Assembly: GCA_021613335.1 (NCBI GenBank)
Contig: JAJTWR010000026.1
Location: 62,001 to 126,000 of the forward strand
Length of the DNA stretch: 64,000 bases
DNA from: Whitmania pigra
Taxonomy: Eukaryota > Annelida > Clitellata > Hirudinida > Haemopidae
Direction of reading: 5' to 3'
The position numbers were made by a program, and so were the translations under genes. Shown here one piece after another: positions 1 to 13,100 of the stretch (position 1 is the stretch's first letter; each line of letters opens with the position of its first letter). The notes beneath the pieces are model-generated. The model made no database searches. It was not told the origin of the DNA and saw only the letters and a list, made by a program, of their open reading frames with translations.

Positions 1-2600
1 TTTTACCATCACCCTCATCATCGTCATCGTCTTTATTATCAACGCATAATCACAGTTGTTATCATAATCAACCTACGTTTCTAGGTAATGTAATATTTTT
101 GCAGAATTTTTTTTTTTAAATATCAAATGGTGATATCACTTTTTTAACGTCAAATATTGCTGCACATGCACACGTGCATTTTTAGAGACAATCTCTGATG
201 TTTGTTAATTCAGTTAATGTCATTCCAATATTTTTGTATATTATGATATCTTCAATATTAACATTTAATATTACAATAATTTGAAATTCTTTTGAATTCT
301 TAAAACAGGTGCTTTAGTTCAAAAACAACAACAAGGAAATCAGTATAAATTTGCGTTCCCTCTGATCAGATTTACGGAAAAAAATTAAATAAAAATTTAA
401 ATACAAATTTAAATAAAAATGCTTCTCAAGTATTTATCGTACGAATCATGACACCAACAACTAATAACAGTCAGATTAATTATATCCCAAGAAATTTTTA
501 AAAATCTATGTTTTACTGATTTTAAATTAAGATACAAAATCTATTACCAAACTTTACTCAAACCTTTGGAGGATAAATTACTGCCAACTGATCAGAGCAT
601 TCTTAATTAATATTTTAGCAGAATGTTTCTACTATTAATTTAAACTTTAAAATTTAGTTAATAATATTTTAATAAATATATTAATAAAATTATGTTATTG
701 ATTGTATAACAATTTATAAAAAAAAACATTAATTAGTAATTGAATAAATTCTAATTTTATGAAAAAATAATTTCACGAGTTCACATTGGAACATCCAAAC
801 CAAAGCATTGAGCAAAGTACTCAATACTTTAGAGTGGAGTGCTACAGGTAACAATCAAGGTATTCAGTTGGAATTGTTTCGAGACCATGGCTTTCTGAAA
901 GTAACATCGACTAAAAACAATAAATTATGATTTAAGTTTAATCAGTGATGATGATGATAATAATAATGTAATGACTTACGTTTCAATTAATTCTTGAGAT
1001 AACTTTTAATTAATTAGTAGGATACAATTAAAAATAAAGTGAGATACATTGGTCGAGTGATTAGTGCTATATTTTTTAATGATCTATTGAGATGTAATGA
1101 TCAATTTAATAATTATGCACAATTTTCAATTAAATACAATCACAAATTCTCAATAATTGAAGTATTCGAGAATGTTTCATGCAAATTCTTCGCTTTTCTT
1201 ATTAAAATTGTTACGCGTGAATCATGGTTACATTTGTTTCACGCTTATATTTTATTAATTGTTGTTAATATTTTGTATTGCTTATATTTCATCACACCTA
1301 TGTTTTTATATATATGCTTATATTTTTTATTTTTTATTGTTCCGAATCAATATCACAATTATTTAAAAGGAGACTGAAGATATTATTAAATCTAGCCAAA
1401 AAAACGATTCACCGACAGATGTATCCTCCAAATTCTTTTACAATGTTTTTATTGATGTGTGTGTGTCTTTTTTTTTGAGTAAAGCAGTTAATTTTGGGAC
1501 TAATACTAACAATAATAATAAATTAATGAGAAACAGACAAATATACTCAGGAACCCGAACAATTTCAGAATGTTTCGGTGCAATGGGATGTTTTCATTTG
1601 AATTAATTTTTATTTTTATTAAATAGCTGTGAATATTTAGAAAGCACTTTGAATGTGCAGCATGAGAGATAAAATTATTTCAACATCAACAAATAAAACA
1701 AAAACATTATCAACAACAATTCAGGCTTCGTTAACTGTTAACTAGCAACTAGTTAAATAATGTTAACGTTTAATGTTAACTAAAATAATGAGTAATAAAA
1801 TAATAAATAATATTAACTACATTTTGTCAACCAATAATTAATGTAATTTTTAAATTAATGTAATTATACAGCAAGAGAAAAATTCTGCTATTCAAGAACA
1901 TCCAAAAATTAAATTGCAAAGTGTATGTAATAAATTAAAATAAGTGATAGATGCAAAAATATCTTGTGATGAAATAAATATTTTTTGTTGCTCTGTATTA
2001 CGTTGTTGGTGGTGGTTTACTGATAATTTTGAAAGATCCTGATGCAAGGGAAGTTCACGATAATAAATAATTGTTTAAGCAAATGTCGATACTAGAATCT
2101 TTTGTAAAATATTAAAAAATGAAAATATTTTCTCGTTTGAATGCAACTTAACGTTTTTTAATTGGAGATTTTATTCAATAAAATAAAATAAAATAAAATA
2201 GCTTAAACACAGACATTTGAGCCATAAAAGAAACTAAATAACAAAACTCGGGATCAACATTGAGGAAAGGCAAGTACCCGCTCTTTTTCATCTGTTCTCT
2301 TTTTTTAAATTATTTTTTAACGGTTAAGTTATTTTGAAAATTTGTCAACAAGAAATCACTTCCTGTTAAAAATTGAAGAATTTCCATTGCAGAGTAAAAC
2401 ATTCTTATAAGGGGTTGTTTTAAGAGGCGAATTAATAAATGCAAAGACATTTTAGTTTATTTGATTTATTTATTTACATTTAAAAGATATCAAATCATCA
2501 GCATTCATAAGAACTCCACTGCATGGTCGATGAAAATGGGTCTTCAATTCTCAAAAGTTCAACGAGAATTCTTAAGTTTATCTGAGGACGATAAATTAAT
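1..2600. other. AT-rich region without a supported gene
   Basis: I see no convincing coding exon here. The sequence is very AT-rich, with runs such as a short AAAAT pentanucleotide repeat near 2184-2205. The longer frames (for example 1039-1377) are low-complexity Phe/Ile/Tyr-rich translations without homology or splice context. It is probably intergenic or intronic sequence belonging to genes outside the window. Confidence 0.5.
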
Positions 2601-2631
2601 GCGAATGTTGTTAATTGAGATTTCAAATCAC

Positions 2632-3140
2632 TGATTTGCATGGCATTGATGCATGAGTTTTTCATCAATAATGCGGTTCGGTGCACTTGTTAAGCGATGC
2701 CAGTGCAATGATTGCTTCTTTGGAAGTGTGAAATCAAATCTGAAATAAAAAATCTTAACAACCTCGGTCTGAGGAGTCGAATTTACATTAAAATTTTTGA
2801 CAGAATATTTCTATAATTTGTCAAAAGAAAGTTATGAAAAGCTGATATTCAAAGTGGAAAAAACAGAAATGGAGAATCGAAAGAAAAATATCCTTCCAAG
2901 CATCTCCATCACAGATTCCAGGTCATTCAACACTTCCATGAAATTCTCGACAAATTTAACAAAGTTATCTCGTCTAAAAGAATTTTAAGTACTTGTTCCT
3001 AAACCCCTCTCAAGACAAAGATAAGCAAATGGCTCTAGAAACGTAGCATTAAATTAGACTTCAGATATAAATCGAAAGTGAACCCACCTGAAACAACAAG
3101 TGCAGCTTAATCTAATGTTTCGTTCAACATTATCATCAGC
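2632..3140 (-). other. Possible exons of an unidentified minus-strand gene
   Basis: Three short open stretches on the minus strand are bordered by splice-like sites. One, about 3072-3130, ends at a CAG|gtgggt donor. One, about 2930-2985, follows a tttttag-like acceptor and reads DNFVKFVENFMEVLNDLES. One, about 2632-2743, follows a strong ttttttatttcag acceptor, begins FDFTLPKKQSLHWHRL and ends at an in-frame TGA after CHANQ. The first two join in phase; the last junction could not be made to fit, so an exon may be missing or the call wrong. It lies just downstream of NDUFAF6. I do not recognise the product. Confidence 0.25.
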
Positions 3141-3647
3141 TTCTTATTACTCGCCTTAATTCGACTTCTTAAGATACTAAAATAATTTGTTAATAAATAT
3201 CAGACAATTAAATTATCTTAGATGATACCAAATTAAATTACGCTCCTAAACATTGACCAACTACCCCGAGCATCTCAACATAGCAGAAGAATCGAGAGCA
3301 TTTGGTAAACTAAAGCATTTCACTAAAAAATACAGTCAATCAGAAGCCCAAGTACCCACAGAAAGTACGAGAGATCACCGAAAAAACCATCCTACATAAA
3401 ATTTTCTGGATGCCAGAGAAACTCATGCAGCCATAAAAAGTGCTGATTCTGGCTTTTAATTCTTGCTTTCCACTTTAATTCCACTTGAAATGTTTTCTTT
3501 CGTTGTCATCTCAAACTAGTTAATCCAAATAACTACACGTCAAAGCATTTTATTCATTTATAGCACTATTTGGACAGCATAATTTTCATGTATTTTTTCA
3601 TCCCAAAAACGGACATTTAAAATGGTGGCTTTCAGGCAAAAGAGCCT

Positions 3648-6254
3648 TTAAATTGTGCGTTTGAATTTATTGATGAAGAGAACAAGTGGCAGCCAGTTAT
3701 TCCTCCTCAGGAGTTGAGGTTCAAAAGGGTCGAATCCTGCCTTTTGTATCGACTTGAGGTACATTTTCACGGGTGTCTGTGAATAAATTACGTAATTCGT
3801 TGGCTGATTGATAATTCTATATTGCTTATAATTTTCCAGTTAGGCAATTCCTAAGCAAAAATATTAATATTTAAATCAAATGCTTTAATGTGCAATCTCA
3901 CAGCAGCCAGGAATATTGTCTTCGATTCAAGAGGGATCTCATGCCAGTGTGAAAGAGCCTGAAAGATTAGAACATTGCAATCAAGATAATTTTACAAGCA
4001 TGTATTTCCAATTTGCCAAGGTCATAATAATAATTATTAAGTATTAAATAATTTTATAATAACAACTGAATTTTAAATTGATATGGACTTAAGAGGCATT
4101 ACTACTGGTATATTAATTATGATGTCATTAATATGCAAATGAACATTATCTTAAAATCTATCATTGATGTAATTCGTTAACCTTTTCGACATGAGAGTTG
4201 GCCTGTGATGCAATCTCATAACAAACTTCTTTCAACTTCTCAATATTCATTCTTCGGATAACCTCCTCTTGTGACAACTTGTGCTGTTGTGTTTATGTAA
4301 TTAACATAATTAATGAGGTACTGATCAACTCATTAACATGCACACATTTAATAATCATTATTATTATGCTAAGATCAAATGTGACAGCTATTCTATAAAG
4401 ATACTCTTAACAAACATTTACGACAGCCTCCAAAAGCAACAACAAAATAAATAAATTGCTAATTTATTTAAATCAAATATTGATTCAATCCAAGACAATG
4501 ACAAATCCAAATTACAATGACCAACAACCAACAACAATTCAAACTTCCAACCGACCTTGATCATGACGTCCTGTGGCAAGTAAACGATCCTTCTGTTGGC
4601 ATTGAACGGGAGACCTCTGAGCACAGTTACGAGTCCCTGAGCCTTGCCCAGGTGACTGGCAGTGTGGTCTGCCTTTATGTCGTTAACACCTGGGCAGCAA
4701 TTCATTACGATCACTATCATCTTTACTGCTATTATTAGTGGTAACTGTGATGTAGTAATTATTTGTCCGATGCAATTGAATTACACAACGACACAAGAAC
4801 ACGCATCAACCTGCGCACTGAAGGATGAGGTAATAAAGCGACGAGTGGACATTCTCCGAGTGTTTCTCGACGTGTTCGATGGAGGAAAACGGAAGATCTG
4901 AGGTGATTTGTTCCTCCTGAGGAGAATAATTGAAAAGTTTAATTATGTTGTGGTAAAGAAATAAATTACAAGTAAATAAATTAGTAATTTGTTGAGAACT
5001 ATAAACTTGAGGTCAGCTAGTTCAAGACATTTGCATGGTTTTTGTACGTTTGAGCCATGAATGACTTGATAATTAACAATATAATAAATAAATAAAAAAT
5101 TTTATACTTCATCCATCATTAAGAATCATAAGAGTAATCAAGGTAATGCACAAAGTTTCCATGAAATAAACTGAATTGTTGAAAGCAAAGCGAACCCTGG
5201 CATCCAATATTCTTTTGAACCATGGCTTACTGATCCCATGAGCATTTACAACCTGATGGATGCAATTACCAAATAATCAACATTTTAAGTCCACATTAGG
5301 TTTAATTTTAAATTAATCCACAAAATGTAACCATATTTTATATGTGGTACTGATAAGATATCAAGACTCATGTATTAACATAATTCATAATTAAATAATT
5401 CAAATTGAGTCAACAATAATTAATTAATTATACTATCAATATGTGAATTCCATGATATTTAACCACATTGATGATGATAACAATAAATAATTTGCATATT
5501 CAAAACTTAATCATGTCATAGGTTACACCAATTCACTCACTTGGCTAAGTCCTAATGTTATTGGTGATGTTGGAACAACCTCCTTCTAACTTGAAATTAT
5601 AATTTATTTTAACGTAAATGTTTGTTAATAAGTCAATTTATTTTTATGTAAATGTTTGTTAATAAGTTTAAAGTATTTGTCTTATTGATCAGCATAATAT
5701 TAATGATTATTAAGTATATCTCAGCTGTTGATTATCAAAATTTAATGCTCAAATGCCACAGAGTTGCACTATTTGTATGAAGTTAAATACACAATAAATT
5801 AAAGCCTGAAATGATAGATTTAAACCATTTGATCACCTTGAAGATGATGTCAATTGCATCTCTCCAAAACTGCAGCCTCATCAAGCCTATCCTCTTGTCA
5901 CTTACAATATCTCTGATCTGATGAAAAAAGTTTTTAAATGCACTGAGCGAAATAAATAATTTCTCTTAAATTGAATACATAATATCAGCAAAAAAAAACC
6001 TGAGCGATTTCTATTTGAAAAGCCCGAAGTACGAATGCATCGTTTCTGAGTCGATCGGGAAGAAGCAAAGTACTTAAGTAACTTTCATGGTCACATTTCC
6101 TGTTAAAACCTTTATTTTAAAACTAAGCAAGGATAATCTCAAAGGAAACTGTAAGCGGGTACCTGACAAGATCCATGCAATAATTTAAATTTTTGTTTTG
6201 CGTAGAATGACATCTTTTAAATATTAAAGCAACTTTCAAATGTCTCCCAAACAT
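3648..6254 (-). CDS. NDUFAF6: NDUFAF6, mitochondrial complex I assembly factor (squalene/phytoene synthase-like fold)
   Basis: Ten minus-strand exons, 5' to 3': 6254-6163, 6099-6000, 5917-5837, 5585-5541, 5252-5196, 4916-4811, 4689-4556, 4283-4182, 3958-3902 and 3776-3648. All have GT-AG borders and compatible phases, giving 903 nt (300 aa plus stop), close to the family's usual length. The N-terminus (MFGRHLKVALIFKRCHSTQN) is basic and amphipathic like a mitochondrial presequence. NDUFAF6 hallmarks follow: YCMDLVRKCD, then LLLPDRLRNDAFVLRAF, GLMRLQFWRDAID, ADHTASHLGKAQGLVTVLR and RRIVYLPQDV. In mammals this protein helps make the ND1 module of respiratory complex I; it has the prenyl-synthase fold but is not known to be a working synthase. 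No frameshift or stop is seen. Identity rests on remembered family similarity across nearly every exon, so I am confident. Confidence 0.93.
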
Positions 6255-6906
6255 ATCCGACCTACGGAAACAAGCCCAAAGCAGACTAAGAGCCAATCTA
6301 GCGAGTGATAATAAAGCAATTAAACATAGATGTGTAATTTTCAATTGTTACTAGTTCACATTGATTGATATTAATATTATGCGATCTTTACAAAAAGTTT
6401 TCAATTTACATTTATTTAAATGACATGGTAGACTAGGGTTTAATATTTAAAAATGTTATGTTATGCATTATAATCAGAAATACGTGAAACTAAAACAGCT
6501 GAAAATGCGGCAGAGATATTGCCTAATTATGCTTAAAGTATGGCATGGCATCAAATTTTAAAATTTTAATAGTAAAAATGCTACCAAAAGGATTTTCGCC
6601 GAACTAAAATGTCAAACAAACGGCAAATTGAACAAAGTTTTTAAGTATAATTTTATGTCTTTTTAAGACTATTCTTGAATATAAAAAAAAACATTCGCAT
6701 TCAAACTGCCTTCTTAAATGTCTCGTGGATAATGATAAAAAATGGCCTGATTTGGAAAATGGATTGATAATGATGATATCAAGATCTAAATTGCTATCTA
6801 TCATTAATAATCATGACCATTATAATTAAATTTGAGTAAGCTTAAAGACAATTTCGATGGTGAACATCAACATTATTTTAATGGCTAATTCACAAGTTAC
6901 TTACCT

Positions 6907-6979
6907 GAAATCTTGCTCAAATGGATCATTGATAAAAATTATTCGCTTAATTATGACTTTGCTTTTTAGCAATGACTCT
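6907..6979 (-). other. Possible 5' non-coding exon of NDUFAF6
   Basis: On the minus strand a 73-nt segment has a good acceptor (ttcctttacag) and a near-perfect donor (CAG|gtaagtaa). A matching acceptor, tttccgtag, lies just upstream of the NDUFAF6 start Met at 6254, so the two could splice and make this an untranslated first or second exon. The segment is also open in one frame, but that peptide does not look like a presequence. The assignment is an inference from splice sites only. Confidence 0.3.
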
Positions 6980-8100
6980 GTAAAGGAATTTAATAGGGTG
7001 GGAGTCATCAACATTGCCAAAATTTGTGTGCGTTAAGTCTCATCTGAAGTTTAAATTAGTATGAACAATCGCTTCATTATTTTGATCAAACTTGTTTATA
7101 CAGATTCAATTCTAAAAAGTGGGAAGGAGTCCTCTAAAGAAAACGTTTAGGAGAAGATAAGGAGCTGGATTTGGAAAGCTGGAAGCATTTTGATGAGATG
7201 CATAAAAATAATTAAAAGCTAACAACAATTTGAAATTTTGCATAGAAATTAGTTTTTAAGGTTGTAACAATATCCTGTGACTTAAGCAAATTTTCCTAAC
7301 CTATCTGCAGGCTCACTGGTTTCGGGTTTTACCTGCACTTGTATTTATGTAAATTAAACGTAAAATTTTTATTTAAAATAAATCACAAAAAATGCTGAAA
7401 TCCATATAGTAAGATATAACTTTATTTTATTTATTATTTGTAAAAAAGGAAATCTTAGCTAGATTACTGGACATAGTCAGGTTTTCGTCAAACAGAAACT
7501 GAACTGGCACTAAATAAATATACATACTACATATAAATAAATAATACATATGTAACGCACAATAATCATCCAGTCTTTTATATGATGGCCGAGTGGTTGT
7601 GGTGATAATGTTCTAAATCAACTTGCAGGATGTCAGAAAATCGGCTTAACTGTACAAAATGTTCGCCAAATTTTTTTGATAGTTGATCATTTCCTATTAC
7701 ACAAATGACGTGTTTGCCTTCATTTTTCTCATTTTCTATTAAATTTGTATTAAACATTTTGAGCACATAAGGAAGATTTTCTTCTGCCGAATTTTTTAAA
7801 TAAATAAATTTTAAAAAACATATAATTTATCTTATTAAATTTCAGATATTTAAGAAAATAAATAAATCCATTTAAAGACCAAATGCCTAAATTTTTTACA
7901 AAATAACCATAAATTCCAATTGAAACTTCAGCTTTGGCAAAGCGAATTAGATGAAAATAGATAAAATGAAAAATGATGGTAGAAATAGAAAGTAGAACTA
8001 GAATGATGGGGTCAAAATGAATTTGGTGGCGTATTGGCAAAACAGGTGAAAAATATCGATCAGGTCAAGGAAAGCATAAATATTTTGAAGGTTAACGAAT
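6980..8100. other. Non-coding stretch with a tRNA-like A-box fragment
   Basis: No supported gene. Several short open stretches on both strands have partial splice sites but cannot be linked. The sequence at about 7584-7602 (gatggccgagtggtt) resembles a tRNA-Ser/Leu A box, but no B box or foldable tRNA follows within 80 bases, so it is at most a decayed tRNA-derived repeat head in plus orientation. Confidence 0.3.
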
Positions 8101-8109
8101 TATTAATGG

Positions 8110-8460
8110 TCAAGAGGGCGGGGATCTTACGACTGCCTCGAGCAGCAAGAACAGTTGATATGCCACTGGATGGGGAACACGTTGGGCGTTGACTAAACTA
8201 CGTTCGGGCCATAGCATAGCCTCATCTATCTCTGACGGGTGTAGTAACGTTGCCAGAAGTGTGCCGCCACTGACGACAATGCCATTGCCTGATGTGAGTC
8301 ACTTCGAGATATGGGCTGCTGCTGGCGGCAAGCTACTGCCAGATACAAGCCATATGTTACCCGCCATGTGGCTCTTCCACATTTCATGTTGGCCTGCCGA
8401 CATCTGGCCCGCCCAAGAATGCAAGATAAGGACCATACCTTTTTTGCACATTGCAGGGGA
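8110..8460. repeat. GC-rich patch of unknown origin, possibly a repeat
   Basis: This stretch is clearly more GC-rich than the AT-rich DNA around it. It is open for about 100 codons in one plus frame (from 8189), but the translation has no familiar motif, has an unusual composition, and lacks convincing splice sites. The abrupt composition change suggests an inserted element or a recent acquisition. I could not find terminal inverted repeats or target duplications. Confidence 0.3.
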
Positions 8461-9125
8461 TGTCATAATTATTAAGCGATTAATGATGTATTAATGCTTT
8501 CAAGAAAATCTTGTAATCAAAAATTCATTATAAAATTTAGTTGTAAATAGTTAATAAAAAAAACTTGTAATGAAGTTGTTAAGTAAGACTCTAAAAATAT
8601 TGACAAAATACCTTTTTTGCAAAAAACTTTCAAGACTAGAAAATTTTAAAATAATTTCTCAAAGTAAATTAGTTGCCAAAACTGATTAAAATCTGCAATG
8701 ACTACATTTTTTTAATTTATTAAATTATTTCTTTGGTTCTTTGCTTTACTCTGATTTATATTTTGAGCGCCAAATTCGAGAAAACAACCAATCTGCGATC
8801 TCGAAACCATGATGTAAATTTTCTGGAGCAGACAAAATTGGTCATTATTAAAACTGCATCTTAAAATAATAGAGAGAATAAAGCTACTATGTTTTTGTGA
8901 AAAACCACAGATAATATTGAGCATACGACGTCATAATCGAAACAAGAAAAAAATAGGAAATTCGAATTCCTTGCGATATTCGACCGTTGTGCTGTTAAGT
9001 CCACAATTGACGGAAATAATGGAAAATATTGGGTTCAAAACGGGGCCGACACGTTGCTAACACTTTCAACTTGAGGGCCGATAACAAATATTAATAATAA
9101 AAATTTATTCAAACGCATATTTCTA

Positions 9126-9333
9126 GCTTTGCCCGACGTCAACAAGCAGACATTTATTGATCCAGTTTTCGACTTGATAAGCTTCAGGCAAAGTGAATTT
9201 CTTGAGGTGGATGAAAATGGTCTTGCCTTCAACATAGAATGTTCCCAGCATCTTCAGACAGAGAATGAACCCTTCAAACGCCAGGAAACATTCAGATTCG
9301 AGGCTTGAGACTAGACTGTCTAGGTCGAAGAAC
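9126..9333 (+). other. Possible upstream exon of the kinase gene
   Basis: After a plausible acceptor (catatttctag) the plus strand stays open for about 68 codons with balanced, protein-like composition: it begins LPDVNKQTFIDPVFDLISF and continues through RQSEFLEVDENGLAF. A GAG|gtggat donor after FLE would leave phase 0, matching the phase-0 entry of the kinase exon at 10137. The same DNA is also open on the minus strand, but that product is strongly hydrophobic, as antisense readings often are. If not part of the kinase, this could be a terminal exon of another gene ending at TGA near 9333. Confidence 0.35.
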
Positions 9334-10136
9334 ATCGTAAGATTTCCTAACCCTCGTTTCACTTCTTAAGCTCTCGGTTGTTGAACACAATTTTATTTAG
9401 AAATATTTCTTATGAAATTATTCTCAAATTTGTTTATTTGTCATCGATGTTTTGCATTTACGTCGGGGACGTCATTCCAGTTGTATACGGAGGCCGGAAC
9501 CTCACTAAACCCTAAAATATGATCTCACAATTAATTAATGATCTTTTAACGCTTGTCAGTTTAATTATTTTTAGGATGTCTAGTCCCACATTAAAGAATT
9601 GAGAATGCATAAATACATTTCAGCATTTCCATTCAAATCACTGAATTAAAAATAGATCGATATCAATGGCAGTCAATTTTCTACTTAAACATGATAATAA
9701 TTTCAAGCAAATACTTTACTTGTATTGTTTATATTTTTAATATTTAAATTGCATTTTCATTAAATTTCAATTCAAATTGTTACTCCAAAATCAAGTACAA
9801 CTCGACCTCAAAAGTAAGCTCATGAAGCACCTCTAATCCAATAAGGTCAACTTTTCAAAAACTTAAATATTCGTGAAATCTTTTAAGACATTTTTGGAAA
9901 CATGACGAAGTGCTCTTGTAATGTACAAGTATCTTTAAAAAATTGGCCACTTGCATACATTGCCTGTCATTAATCGAAAGAGATTTTTGTTTATAAGCTA
10001 ATAATTATTTGAAAAACATCAACTAGTTAAACTAACTATTTATTTTAAAGTATTTGAAAATCAATTATATATATATTATCAAAATATAGTAATAATTATT
10101 GTTATAAATTTATCGACATTTTTTTTATATTTCCAG

Positions 10137-13100
10137 AATTCTTCTTCCAACGCCACAGACTCCCTGCTAGGTGGACACAGCTGTTCAACATCAACAACAC
10201 GCAAGAGAAAGATCGACTCATGCGAATCTGTTACTACAGCGGCAGTTTCAAATCTTGATGCAGACAGTAGCGGAGGTGATGGTAGCAGTTCGACTACTTC
10301 CATCCATCAATCTACCCAGGCCAAGTTCAGCAAACATGACGAAATCACCAGTCAACAGTTGATGCTGGCTGCAGGATCGCCTTCTTCATCCTCATCATCT
10401 TCTCAAGACGACACGATTTTTATGAATTTGATGATGGCCAACGACGAAGATTCCACTCCGGGAGCAGCCGTGACGACCCATCATTTGCACAACAGGTTCT
10501 GCGAAGGTTTAGGGGACCAACGGATGAGATGTCCTGGTGTGCATAGATTCGAGGTGTACGTCTCTGATACGAACCTTCTCGGTCAGCAAAATCATTCTTT
10601 CTCTGCTGGCCACTCCCGCCATTCACTCAACGGCTCAACAACTCCTTTCGCAAATTCTACTTCTTTCGCATCGGATTTTCTGAAACTCGGAGGACACTTT
10701 CAGAACGCTCGCCAGCAGTGCTCCATCTTCAGCAAGCAGAATCTTGGAAATTTCGACTCGCTCAACAACATATTCGGCAGCAGTGGCCTCGGAGGAGGAG
10801 GTGGAGGATGGCCTGGAATGACCAACAACGGAAGCTTGCTGGCCGCTGGAAACGCCTTTTGGAAAAGCCAGAAAACGTCGGCAAAGAGGTTCGTGTTTGA
10901 GTGTGAATTGGGAGACAAATGGGTGGAAAGTCCTCTCAGGAAGCCGTGCAAGTTGTTTCGGACTGTCGGGAAACCTGTCAATACGATCAATCAGGTAATA
11001 TGAAACAGAATTATTGTTATTGTTATTAATATTATTATTATTATTATAATTATAATTATTATTAAATTATTATTATTATATGATCAATCTGGTATACTAA
11101 TCAGATTTATTATATTAAATAATATTAGAGTTGTTTGTAAATAATGGGATAAAATTATACTTTCGGCAATTTAGTAACGGAAAAAATTATCTGTTAAGAT
11201 TAAAAGTTTGATCGTTCATTTATCATCGCAGGTAATGAGCAGATTGGAACTTCAGGGAATAAAACTGCTCAATGTTCTTTCAAGCGGAAAGTTTAGTCAC
11301 GTGTTTGTGGGACACCTGTTCTCTCATAGGCACAAAATAGCTATAAAAATATACGAACGGAAACTCAGAAGTCAGGTGCAAAAATCTTCCAATCCAGGTA
11401 GCCAAAATAAACAAAACTTAAAAGTTTTCCCCGCCGTGCATCCATTCACCAAAGCAGACCTTATACCAGATGAGGTGCTCTATTGGTATTTATAGAATTT
11501 ATTTATATTTTTATGAGTGACGGCTTGAGATTAATTTTAATGTCAAAATGTCACACAGGTTATAGATCGGTGCATTTTTTAAAATTAAAAATGAATATTG
11601 AAGATCTGGGTTTTGAGAAGTTGAATGCTAAAATAAAGATTACATCGAATAAAGCATGTTTGATTTTAACGATACATACAAAAAGATAATTTTGTCGGAA
11701 TTATTGAAATACATCATTGTTGTTATGGTGATAATTATTCAATTATAAAATTGTTTTTATACATGAGTATTAAAGGGAATTTGTATTATTTTATTGTGCT
11801 TAATTCACAGTTTTTATTGTTTGACACCAAGATATTAATTGTGTATTTATAAGCTCTTAAACTCTTAATCACGAATAAAACAATTATCCAATTCTTTGTA
11901 ACAATTGCTTAATAAAAAATCTTACTTGCATATTTAAATAATCCATCTTCGCATCATCTACAAAATATCTCTACTCACTTATCGAACATTAACTACATTC
12001 AACCCCCCTTATCTCCATCATCTCATTCGCCACTGTCACATCCCCGATCACCTCCGCTCATTTTCTATAATTCATCTCCATCAACCTGTTCACAAATCAT
12101 CCATCGTCAACCGAGGCTTCTCTCATGCCTCGCCCGCCGTCTGGAATAGCCTGCCCCCCATCATCCGGTCTCAGCCCACGCTCGAGCTCTTCAAGCGCCA
12201 GCTGAAGACCCATCTCTTCAAAAAGTTCCTTGAAGACTCAAGGCGCCTCTGACGCTACGCACAAGGCGCCATAGAAATAAACTATTATTATTATTATTAT
12301 TATTAAATACATATGAAATTAAAAAGAAATAATGCTCATCCTTATTAAAACTTTTTGAACAAATATATGATGATATTATTATTAATGCTTGTAAATATTA
12401 CTAATTGCTTATGATTAATTGTATTAATTAATTGTATCAATCCAGATATCCATCCACAAACATCTGAAACACAAGAACATCGTGCAACTATTCTACTCGG
12501 AGCAGATTGACCAGAATTATGTGTCCCTCATGGAACTTTGTGACCACGGAAGTCTCAGTCAGCTCTTGAGGGCAAGTCCTGGCAGTGTCCTTGCCGAGCC
12601 AATCTGCAGGCGATACTTCAAGGACATGCTGGAAGCTCTTTTTTATCTTCACAGTCAAAATATTGTCCATAGAGACATCAGGTTATATTGTTATTAATGT
12701 TAGTTAATTAGTTTTATTGTCGTTTGCATAAAATCACATTCTTCTAAAAGAAAGAAGTGTTGCAAAAATAGATGTTAGATAAGTAAATTGTCCTCAGACC
12801 ATCTTCTAAAAGTTGGAAGTTTTCATTAAAGAGGAAAGTTTTCAAGACAGTAGTCAAGAAGTTCTTTTGTATTTATCCAATTATTTGAGTGCCGTATGAA
12901 AACACTTCTTAATCAATCATTTGTACAGCGCCCCTGTAGAGACACTGACCGCCGAACGTCTGACTCGCCAAAGTCCGCGTTTTGGCGGCCTTTAAGTTCT
13001 TAATTAAATTCTTTAAATCCTTAATTTAAAACGAGTCGGGTCTGTTAAAACTTATTTTGACTCGTTATAATCACTTTGGACTCGTTACGGACCGTTTTGT

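Noticed and set aside
1039..1478. Frames rich in Phe, Ile, Leu and Tyr
   Set aside because: They are typical translations of AT-rich non-coding DNA, with no motif or splice context.
4517..4738. Plus-strand frame
   Set aside because: It is antisense to the NDUFAF6 exon at 4556-4689, whose minus reading carries the family motif.
7584..7660. tRNA-Ser or tRNA-Leu gene suggested by an A-box word
   Set aside because: There is no B box and no cloverleaf pairing within the expected length.
7578..8040. Two overlapping minus-strand frames, one with possible membrane-like sequence
   Set aside because: The hydrophobic part is AT-rich noise. The second frame has an acceptor-like site, but no partner exon could be found.
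9123..9362. Minus-strand frame of 79 codons
   Set aside because: It is hydrophobic and overlaps a more protein-like plus-strand frame; it looks like an antisense reading.
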